DNA from: Pseudomonadota bacterium
GTDB taxonomy: Bacteria > Pseudomonadota > Gammaproteobacteria > Burkholderiales > Rhodocyclaceae
Direction: 5' to 3'
NCBI GenBank assembly: GCA_029780075.1
Contig: JAKOZI010000315.1
Span: forward strand, 1 to 64,000
Length of the DNA: 64,000 bases
The notes below the pieces were generated by a model, which saw only the letters and a program-made list of their open reading frames with translations, did no database searches and was not told the origin of the DNA. The first letter of the stretch is position 1, and the number at the start of each line of letters is the position of its first letter. Shown piece after piece: positions 56,554 through 64,000 of the stretch. The position numbers and the translations under genes are program-made.

Positions 56554-59109
56554 TCAGCAGTGAGCCAGATCGACGGCATTGTGGATCGTGATCTGGTCCA
56601 CCCACGCCTTGGCGTAAACCGTGCTATAGATGTTCGCGCAAGCCGCCACTTCGAGCGTCAGCGTGACGCTGCGATCGGCAAACTGCTTCAGGTCGATCGC
56701 CGCCTGGCGCAGCCATTCGGTCTCCTGGTGCACCATGCCGATCGCCGTGACTTCATCGACGACAATACCGTCGACCAGGACGCGGAAACTCGCGCTGGTG
56801 TAGTCATTGACGCCAGCGCTGAGATCGAGGCGTCGCACGTAGCTCAGTTCCGGCCGCGGACCGAGTTTGATCCGCCGTGAGATCGACTGGGCGCGTGCGC
56901 CGAGGGCACCGTGATCACCCGATGCGGCGTGACCATAGAGCATCGGCCCACCGCGAAATGCACGCGGGTCTTCGAGCAGCAGTTCCCATCCCGCACCTTC
57001 CCAGCCGGCGGTCTTGAGCGCAGCTTCGGGTTGCGCCGAAGCAGAACGCTGCGCAATACCTTTCAGCACGCCTGCCGCTTCCAGTGCCGTCGAAATGATC
57101 CCGGGAACGTCGATCCCCAGTGGCGCCGAACTGTCCGGGCGTCGGTTCGTGGTGCCCGCCTTGAGCAGGCCAGCCGCTTCCAGCGACGCGGAAATGATGC
57201 CATGGACATCGAGCCCGAAGGGTCGGCCGGCCGCGGCACGCTGCCCCGGTGCCGCTGAACCACGTGGCGGATTGGTGTCGCGCGCGGCATGTTCCTTGAA
57301 CCCCCTCTCGCCGCGGTCGAGTGCGCGGGCGTCATGGCCTCCTTGCCCAGCCGCCGCCGGTTCGGCCTGCGCGAGACCGGCTGTATTAGCCGGCCGGTCG
57401 GTGAGCAATCCCCAGAAATCGGCGATCCGGTGTGTCGATGAAATCCCTACCGCGTTGAAGAACGGCGCCGCCGTACCGCACTGGTGGGGCTCGGCGCCCG
57501 GATCGAGGGCAGCACCGTGGCCCATGCCGAGTACCGTGTAGGACTCGATCAGTTCTTCGCCGCTGGGCCCCTGCCAGGCCCGGCGCGAATGGCCGTCAAC
57601 CGTCATCTGGATCGTCGGCTGCGCATCGAGGCCGTGCACGTCGGCCCATTGCTTGATGATTTCTTCGGCATTGACCGGCTTGACGGCGGTATCGGCGTCA
57701 CCATGCCAGACCGAGACTTTCGGCCATGGCCCCTGGTGGGACGACGCCGCGCGCACCAGTTGCCCCCACTCCCCGGCCGATCGAGACCGCCCCTGGAAGA
57801 TGCTCTCGAGACCTTCCTGCAAACCCTTGGCGGTACGGTAAGGAACCCCGGCGAGCACGGCGCCGCCGGCGAACACCTCCGGATAGGTCGCCAGCATGAC
57901 CGTGGTCATGGCGCCGCCCGACGAAGTACCGGTAACGAAGACCTGCCGGCGATCGAGACCATGATCGTGCAACATCCGGTCGACCATCTGCCGGATCGAC
58001 AACGGCTCACCCTTGTCACGCTCGTTGTCTTCCGGCTTGAACCAGTTGAAGCAGCGCAGCGGGTTGTTGTTCCACTGCTGCTGCGGCAGCAGGAGCGCGA
58101 AACCGTAGCGATCGGCGAGCGTCGACCAGCCGCTGCCCTTGTTGTACGAGGCTGCGCTTTGCGTACAGCCGTGCAGCACGACGACCAGCGGCGCGTTGGC
58201 CGGCAGCCGTTCGGGGACGTAGCTATACATCCGCAGTTCGCCGGGATTGGTGCCGAAACCGATCACTTCCAGCAGGCGGCCCTTCTCCTGCGACTCCACC
58301 TGCTCCGACCACGCCTGGACCGCCGTCAGGGCGGAAAGGAGCTTTTCCCAGCGACTTCCGTGCGGCGTCTTGGCCGCGAGTTTTGCCATGTTGGCGATGG
58401 CGGCCACTTTATGGCCCAGTTTGTTGATCATTGGACGACTCCTGTCATCGGACAAGGTGGTGAGCAGACCGATCTCGATCAGCTTGCGGACCGGCAAGAA
58501 AACGGAGTGGAACAGGCCGGGATCGACCGTGCCACCGCGTTGGGGGTCAAGCCAGGCCGGCGGAGCGGCGTCCGGGGCCAGGCCATAGGTATGACTGACG
58601 AGCGCACGCCGGCCCTGCCAGCAGGCGCTGAACTGCAGCGAGGCAACCGGGCAGCCACGGTTGATCCACACGCCAAACACCTCGCTGGCGACTATCGCGC
58701 GCGTCTCTTCGGCACACGCCAGTTCCAGCAGGCCGGCCAGCGCCTCACCGAACGGCAGACCGTCCAGCCGTATCGACGATTCAGATAGTTTCTCTGCGTC
58801 CGCTGCCAACGCCGGGCCGAACAGTACTCGCGGGGTGTTGCCGCCGGCAGCCACCGCCGTCGGCAGCAAGTCGGCATAGCAACGAATGGCCTCCACGGTC
58901 TGCGCCTGTTGTGGCGCGGCCATCGCCCCGATCAGCAGATGCGCCGCGTAATGCGGCGTTGCCGGCGGCGAACCGCGTCCGCGCGGCCCCGGCGCCACCA
59001 GGCCGCCAGTGACCATCAGCGTGACGCGAAAGCGCAGGTCGCGACGCGATTCCCCGAGGATATCAGCAAGCCGCTCGCTGAATTCATAACGTGCAAGTCC
59101 ATTTACCAT
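56554..59109 (-). CDS. Multidomain PHB depolymerase-family esterase with unusual N-terminal (HTH-like) and C-terminal domains
   Basis: Depolymerase core LVVVLHGCTQSAASYNKGSGWSTLADRYGFALLLPQQQWNNNPLRCFNWF, VFVTGTSSGGAMTTVMLATYPEVFAGGAVLAGVPY, VSVWHGDADTAVKPVNAEEI, GMGHG. N-term RYEFSERLADILGESRRDLRFRVTLMVTGGLVAPGPRGRGSPPATPHYAAHLLIGAMAAP. Confidence 0.85.
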   Translation of the reverse strand: MVNGLARYEFSERLADILGESRRDLRFRVTLMVTGGLVAPGPRGRGSPPATPHYAAHLLIGAMAAPQQAQTVEAIRCYADLLPTAVAAGGNTPRVLFGPALAADAEKLSESSIRLDGLPFGEALAGLLELACAEETRAIVASEVFGVWINRGCPVASLQFSACWQGRRALVSHTYGLAPDAAPPAWLDPQRGGTVDPGLFHSVFLPVRKLIEIGLLTTLSDDRSRPMINKLGHKVAAIANMAKLAAKTPHGSRWEKLLSALTAVQAWSEQVESQEKGRLLEVIGFGTNPGELRMYSYVPERLPANAPLVVVLHGCTQSAASYNKGSGWSTLADRYGFALLLPQQQWNNNPLRCFNWFKPEDNERDKGEPLSIRQMVDRMLHDHGLDRRQVFVTGTSSGGAMTTVMLATYPEVFAGGAVLAGVPYRTAKGLQEGLESIFQGRSRSAGEWGQLVRAASSHQGPWPKVSVWHGDADTAVKPVNAEEIIKQWADVHGLDAQPTIQMTVDGHSRRAWQGPSGEELIESYTVLGMGHGAALDPGAEPHQCGTAAPFFNAVGISSTHRIADFWGLLTDRPANTAGLAQAEPAAAGQGGHDARALDRGERGFKEHAARDTNPPRGSAAPGQRAAAGRPFGLDVHGIISASLEAAGLLKAGTTNRRPDSSAPLGIDVPGIISTALEAAGVLKGIAQRSASAQPEAALKTAGWEGAGWELLLEDPRAFRGGPMLYGHAASGDHGALGARAQSISRRIKLGPRPELSYVRRLDLSAGVNDYTSASFRVLVDGIVVDEVTAIGMVHQETEWLRQAAIDLKQFADRSVTLTLEVAACANIYSTVYAKAWVDQITIHNAVDLAHC
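57061..57230 (-). repeat. Two imperfect in-frame repeats in the depolymerase-like protein
   Basis: PFGLDVHGIISASLEAAGLLKAG and PLGIDVPGIISTALEAAGVLKG; matching DNA at about 57161-57230 and 57061-57130. Confidence 0.8.
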
Positions 59110-59245
59110 GTGGCAACGATAGCGCGCCGCCTTCAGGATTGCAAGCTTTTATTTAGTAAGTGACAACTTTTAATTTTATTGTGCGGCGGGGACCGAGAAC
59201 ATCGCTGCCATTCGCCAAGGACCGCCAAGCCCTGCTCCTCTAGCG

Positions 59246-59989
59246 TTACGGGGATCTTTCGAAGAAATAGTCGCTACCGATATGATGCAGGTACGAGAAG
59301 CCGATCTTTTCCCGCACCCAGCTCACCGTCTCCTGCGGATTGCTCAGGATTTCCATCTGCAGGAAGCAGCGGTTCCGTTCAAGAAATGATCGCCCTCCGG
59401 CGATCACCGACTGCTCGTGTCCCTCGACATCGATCTTGAGGTAGACCACCTGTTCCCGAATGCCCTCCAGTTGGGCATCCAGTGTGTCGACTTCGATGAT
59501 CGTCTCTTCGAACAGTTCGGCTTTGGTTCCCACAGGTGCCGTTTCGGCAATTCGCGACATCCCCGTGCTGCTGCCCTTGTTGACCAGAAAGGACACCGAT
59601 CGTCTGGCGTGGCTCAGGCCCATGCGGCGTGCGTCTATGCGCACGTCGAGGCTGTTCAGATAGATGTTCGCGCACAAGTGATTGAAATTTCGGCGGTCCG
59701 GCTCAAAGGCGACAACGGTGCTCAAGGCCGGCAGGCTGGCCGCGAGGCTCACCGAATAGAGCCCGAAATTGGCGCCCGCATCGATGAAACAGGAAACACC
59801 TCGCTCCTTGATCAGCTGCGCGCAATACCTGAGCTGCGGATCCTCATAGCGCTCACCGAGAATCAGCTTGCGATCAATGTAGTTTCGATATCGCAGCAAC
59901 CACAGCGCGCCAAAACGTCGGTAAGTTCGCGGGTGATCGGTCACGTAGTCCCGCAGAGCAAGTTTCTTGACTTTCCTTATCAGAGACAT
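59246..59989 (-). CDS. FkbM-family methyltransferase
   Basis: CFIDAGANFGLYSVSLAASLPALSTVVAFEPDRRNFNHLCANIYLN, VYLKIDVEGHEQSVIAGGRSFL. Confidence 0.9.
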   Translation of the reverse strand: MSLIRKVKKLALRDYVTDHPRTYRRFGALWLLRYRNYIDRKLILGERYEDPQLRYCAQLIKERGVSCFIDAGANFGLYSVSLAASLPALSTVVAFEPDRRNFNHLCANIYLNSLDVRIDARRMGLSHARRSVSFLVNKGSSTGMSRIAETAPVGTKAELFEETIIEVDTLDAQLEGIREQVVYLKIDVEGHEQSVIAGGRSFLERNRCFLQMEILSNPQETVSWVREKIGFSYLHHIGSDYFFERSP

Positions 59990-60282
59990 GGCATACTCCC
60001 CCTTGGCCCGCCGTCAGGATCCCGCCCCTGGGCGGCCTGGTTCCTTCGCCTTCCACCTGGAAAGCGTCAGGCCACCATTCTCCGCTGATGCGGAATCGCG
60101 ATCCAGTACCGTTCCACACAGAGGTGATGGTGAACAGGTAAGTTCATGACGGCCCTTCCGGGCGGGCCTGTGCATTTCCTTCGTGTCCTGAGCACACGGC
60201 GCCGGGTGGTCTGTGCGCCAGCGCACCGAGTCGACCCGCTACACCGCTTGAGGAGTCGCCGGCGCGACGTTCACCTCAATGG

Positions 60283-60675
60283 CTGGACCTCTACCTGCAC
60301 GCGCATGCCGACCAGGAGGCGCTGGAGATCCTCTTACGCGACCACCCGAAGGCCAGGATCATCTGGGCACACACCGGCTTTTCGACCGATTCGGCCAAGG
60401 TCGAAGAGTACTTGCGCAGCTACCAGAACATCTGGTGCGAACTCTCCTACCGCTACTGCATCACCGACGACAATGAACCAGATCAGCGCCGACTGGAAGC
60501 GGCTGTTCGAAAAGTACCCAGAACGTTTTCTGATCGGCGGATACCTGGATCGACAAGCGCTGGGGCAGCTACGGCAGTATCATGGCCGACTATCGCGCCT
60601 GGTTGCGGCAACTGCCGGCCCAGGTGGCCGAACAGATCGCCTTTCGCAATGGCGAGCGACTGTTTTGCAGATCAT
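60283..60675 (+). pseudogene. Amidohydrolase-family remnant with at least two frameshifts
   Basis: LDLYLHAHADQEALEILLRDHPKARIIWAHTGFSTDSAKVEEYLRSYQNIWCELSYRY, then frame 2 NQISADWKRLFEKYPERFLIG, then frame 3 DTWIDKRWGSYGSIMADYRAWLRQLPAQVAEQIAFRNGERLF. Confidence 0.8.
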
Positions 60676-60748
60676 GGCGAGGCTCGCGGCCCTTTCCGCG
60701 TCCGCGATGGCCTTGGCCACAACCCTTTACCCCTCACCGGAGCCCCGC

Positions 60749-61339
60749 ATGGCCGATCCCCTTGCCGTCAAGACCGTCGCCAGGCTCCCCGTACTCGACT
60801 ATGAGCAGGTGCGCGACCAGCTTCGCACCGGTGATCTGGTTTTCTGCTCGGGCAGCTATTTCTTCTCGAAGACGATCCAGTGGTTCACCCGATCCGTCTG
60901 GAGCCACGTCGGCATCATCTATCGCGACGACAACCTGCAGCGTATCTTCGTTCTGGAGAGCGAGACCGTCATCGGCGTTCGCCTGGCGCCGCTTTCCAAG
61001 TATCTTCGCGACTACCACGGCCGCAACAAACCCTACAAAGGGCACATCATCATCGGCCGCATCGATCCCGCGCCGGACCACGAGATGCTCAAGAAGGCGA
61101 TCAGCTTCGGCATGGACGAACTGACCAGACCCTACGACAACTGGGAGATCTTCCGCATCGCGATGCGCATTCTCTTCAAACGCGGCCGCAAGAACCGCGA
61201 CCGCAAGTACATCTGCTCCGAACTGGTCTACGAGGCGTTCCGCAAGGCCGAGATCGCCTTCAGGTTCAATCGCAACTCGATCAGCCCAGACGACATCTGG
61301 CAGGATGGACGCGTCCTGATGAAGTTCCGGATCATGTGA
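60749..61339 (+). CDS. YiiX/YebB-like NlpC/P60-superfamily cysteine hydrolase
   Basis: LRTGDLVFCSGSYFFSKTIQWFTRSVWSHVGIIYRDD...VLESETVIGVRLAPLSKYL...RKYICSELVYEAFRKAEI: permuted papain-like His/Cys pattern. Confidence 0.78.
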   Translation: MADPLAVKTVARLPVLDYEQVRDQLRTGDLVFCSGSYFFSKTIQWFTRSVWSHVGIIYRDDNLQRIFVLESETVIGVRLAPLSKYLRDYHGRNKPYKGHIIIGRIDPAPDHEMLKKAISFGMDELTRPYDNWEIFRIAMRILFKRGRKNRDRKYICSELVYEAFRKAEIAFRFNRNSISPDDIWQDGRVLMKFRIM

Positions 61340-61542
61340 CGGCGAGCGCGCCCGATGGCGATGGGGCCGGGAGCTTCGGCAAGAATAACAGGGGGCAGGA
61401 TCGCTTCTATGCCCCTGCAGCAACCGCTTGATCGCCCAGCGATCCGATCGTCAGCCACCAGTCTTGAAGAGATCTTCCCGGCAGCAGGCTGATCGCCAAC
61501 GCCAGGCCGTTCGCCGACCGCAGCGGCCCCCCTTGCGGGCAG

Positions 61543-63909
61543 CTACTTGATGCAGACCGCCCGCACCTGCTTCAGGTCGGTAATTCCCGACAGGACTTTT
61601 TCGATGCCGTCCATCTTGAGGGTGTGCATGCCTTCATTGAGCGCTGTGGTGAGTAACTCGGCCACGCGCGCGTGCTCCTGAATCTGGCGCTTGAGGCGGT
61701 CGGTACCGATCAGCAGTTCGTGCAGGCCGACACGCCCTTTGTAGCCGCTGCCCGCACAGGCATCGCAACCACGGGCACGGTAGAGAGTGAAGTGGCCCTC
61801 GCTGGCGTAGCGCGCCAGCCATTCCTGGCGCACGCGCTCGATGGAAGCCTGCGCGTCGGCCTGCCATTGCGCCGTGTCCTTCATTTCGGCGCAGTACTCC
61901 GAGAGCAATAGCTGGATGTCTTCCGGCGTCGCCTGGTACGCGGTCTTGCATGATTTGCACAAGCGCTTGCCGAGACGCTGCGCAAGAATGCCCAGCAGCG
62001 CATCGGCGAAGTTGAAGGGGTCCATGCCCATGTCGAGCAGGCGGTTGATCGACTCCGGCGCGCTGTTGGTGTGCAGCGTGGCGAACACCAGGTGGCCGGT
62101 CAGTGACGCTTCGATGCCGATCGACACGGTTTCCTTATCGCGCATTTCACCGACCATGATCACATCGGGGTCGGCACGCAGGAAGGCACGCATCACGGTC
62201 GCGAAATCGAGCCCCGCCTTCTTATTGACCTGTACCTGCCGCAGGCCCTTCTGGGTGATCTCTACCGGGTCCTCGGCCGTCCAGATTTTCGTTTCCGGCT
62301 TGTTGATGTAACTCAGGACCGAATGCAGGGTGGTCGTCTTTCCCGATCCGGTCGGGCCGCAAACGAAGAACAGCCCATAGGGCTTGGCGATAACGTCTTT
62401 AAGCCGTTCGAGGTTGTGTGGCGTCACACCAAGATCATCGAGCGGAATCGGCTCGCCGGCGGCGAGAATGCGCAGCACGACATCCTCCATACCGCCGGCC
62501 GTCGGCAGCGTCGCCACGCGCAGCTCGATGTCCAAATGCCCCCACTTCTTGAACTTCATCTTGCCGTCCTGCGGCCTGCGCTTCTCGGAAATATCGAGAT
62601 CGGACATGATTTTCAGGCGCGCGATCAGGGCGCTGCGATAGGATGCCGGCACTTCGATGTAAGGCGCCAGGGAACCATCCCGACGGAAGCGAATCAGCGT
62701 CTTTTCCTTGCCGGGCCGAGGTTCGATGTGAATATCGGAGGCCCCTTTCTGGTAGGCATCGACGATGATCTTGTTAACCAGTCGCACGAGTTCGTTGTCC
62801 GCTGCGGCACTGAGGACCTCGGCATTACTGCCGGGCGTATCGCCCACGTCATCGTCGTCGAGACCGGACAGCAGATCTCCAACCGAATCGATGTTCGACA
62901 GAGCGCCGAAGAATTGGTCGACAAGTTGCGAGAAATCCCGCTGTGTGGTGACGCGGTAAACAATCCGCCGCTTCGGGAAAATGTTGTTGACCATCCGCGA
63001 ACCCTTGAGGCGCTCAGGGTCGATGGTGACCACCACCACGCCCTCGCTGGTCTCCTCGATCGGCAGCCAGTGATTGGCCTCGGCGTAGTCCCGCTTGAGA
63101 TTCTTCAGCAGATCGATCGGCCGGATGCGCTCGCTCTGGAAGGGCTCGTAAGGAACAGCGAAGAACTTGGCCAGAGACGCCCCGATCGCCGACAATTCAA
63201 CCTGGAATTCCGTGCGCAGGACTTCTTCGAGACTGCTGTTCTTGCGACGGGCCGAACGTTGCGCGAGGGCAAATTCAGCGGACGAGATAATCGCATCGCT
63301 CACCAGTGCGTCGTATTTCCCTTTCAGCACCGGGCGTTCCTTCTGGCGCTGCGCAAAAGCCACCGCCAGGGTCTGCGCCAGGGCCTGGATGCCTTCGTCG
63401 GCAACGCCCGGAAACGGGATGTCCGAGCGATTGTTGATCAGTTGAACGACCCCCAACAACTCACCGTTCTGGGCATTGACTATCGGCGCGACCAGCATCT
63501 GCTTGGATCGGTAGCCCGTACGCTGATCGACTTCTTTAAGGAAATACAGGCGCGGGCTATGGCCCGCCAACTCGCGGTCATCGTAGACGTCGCGAATGTT
63601 GACCGCCTTGCCGGTTGCTGCGACATAGCCGGCGACGCTCTGCTCGGAAATCGGCAACCTGATCTCCTGATGCGAAGCGAGCCCGGTTTTTACTTTGGAG
63701 ACGATGCTCTGGCGGTCGTCGCTGATCAGGTAGATCGTCAGGCGATCGCTGTGGAACAACTCGCAGATATCCTCCGACATCTCGAGAATGATTTCGTCGA
63801 TGTTGCTGGTGCCGTGAATCTTGGTCGTGACGCGCTGCAGGTTCTTGAAGAACCCGAGGCGGCGACTCATGTCACCCAGGTTGGTTTCTAGCGGCCAGTC
63901 GGCTGACAT
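61543..63909 (-). CDS. GspE/PilB-family ATPase with N-terminal GAF domain
   Basis: GAF region (MLVAPIVNAQNGELLGVVQLINNRSD); ATPase FVCGPTGSGKTTTLHSVLSYI (Walker A), AEDPVEITQKGLRQVQVNKKAGLDFATVMRAFLRADPDVIMVGEMRDKET, Zn-type CKSC...CDACAGSGYKGRVGLHELL. Confidence 0.94.
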   Translation of the reverse strand: MSADWPLETNLGDMSRRLGFFKNLQRVTTKIHGTSNIDEIILEMSEDICELFHSDRLTIYLISDDRQSIVSKVKTGLASHQEIRLPISEQSVAGYVAATGKAVNIRDVYDDRELAGHSPRLYFLKEVDQRTGYRSKQMLVAPIVNAQNGELLGVVQLINNRSDIPFPGVADEGIQALAQTLAVAFAQRQKERPVLKGKYDALVSDAIISSAEFALAQRSARRKNSSLEEVLRTEFQVELSAIGASLAKFFAVPYEPFQSERIRPIDLLKNLKRDYAEANHWLPIEETSEGVVVVTIDPERLKGSRMVNNIFPKRRIVYRVTTQRDFSQLVDQFFGALSNIDSVGDLLSGLDDDDVGDTPGSNAEVLSAAADNELVRLVNKIIVDAYQKGASDIHIEPRPGKEKTLIRFRRDGSLAPYIEVPASYRSALIARLKIMSDLDISEKRRPQDGKMKFKKWGHLDIELRVATLPTAGGMEDVVLRILAAGEPIPLDDLGVTPHNLERLKDVIAKPYGLFFVCGPTGSGKTTTLHSVLSYINKPETKIWTAEDPVEITQKGLRQVQVNKKAGLDFATVMRAFLRADPDVIMVGEMRDKETVSIGIEASLTGHLVFATLHTNSAPESINRLLDMGMDPFNFADALLGILAQRLGKRLCKSCKTAYQATPEDIQLLLSEYCAEMKDTAQWQADAQASIERVRQEWLARYASEGHFTLYRARGCDACAGSGYKGRVGLHELLIGTDRLKRQIQEHARVAELLTTALNEGMHTLKMDGIEKVLSGITDLKQVRAVCIK

Positions 63910-64000
63910 CTATGCTGATCCTCCTTGCGCGGCAGCATCCGGACTGCCGCCGGCATGTATTGCAAGTGTTGGTGCTGGAAATCACACAGGGAAAATCTAC

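Noticed and set aside
57484-58788. 434-aa plus-strand ORF
   Set aside because: Antisense of the depolymerase-type gene, which has clear catalytic motifs.
62323-63891. 522-aa plus-strand ORF
   Set aside because: Antisense of the GspE/PilB-type ATPase.

Overview
High-GC proteobacterial chromosomal window. By inference it is betaproteobacterial, Rhodocyclales/Accumulibacter-like, based on gene content only (class III plus class I PHA synthases, NifQ, methylcitrate genes). Most of it is housekeeping: trmB-like/dus, a mod (molybdate) operon, pssA, prpC/prpD, lipA/lipB, dacA/C-type PBP, rlpA-rodA-mrdA-mreDCB, gatCAB, pyrE, xthA, rhlE and a pilB/gspE-type ATPase. The accessory highlight is a PHA (polyhydroxyalkanoate) region at about 43-59 kb. 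It holds phaC/phaE (class III), two MaoC-type hydratases, a thiolase, an SDR dehydrogenase, a class I phaC with a basic Ala/Pro-rich N-terminal extension, an acyl-CoA synthetase, a divergent third PhaC-like alpha/beta hydrolase, an enoyl-CoA hydratase, and an 851-aa protein joining a putative DNA-binding-like N-terminus to a PHB-depolymerase-type esterase, a duplicated short motif and an extra C-terminal domain. Other points of interest: an IS3-type insertion that truncates a sensor gene at the left edge; nifQ translationally coupled inside the mod operon; a molybdenum hydroxylase (iorB-like) split by an apparent 1-nt deletion; a decayed porin; a decayed amidohydrolase; and several perfect hairpins flanking PHA genes. 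All assignments come from reading the translated ORFs and DNA by eye; no database search was run.
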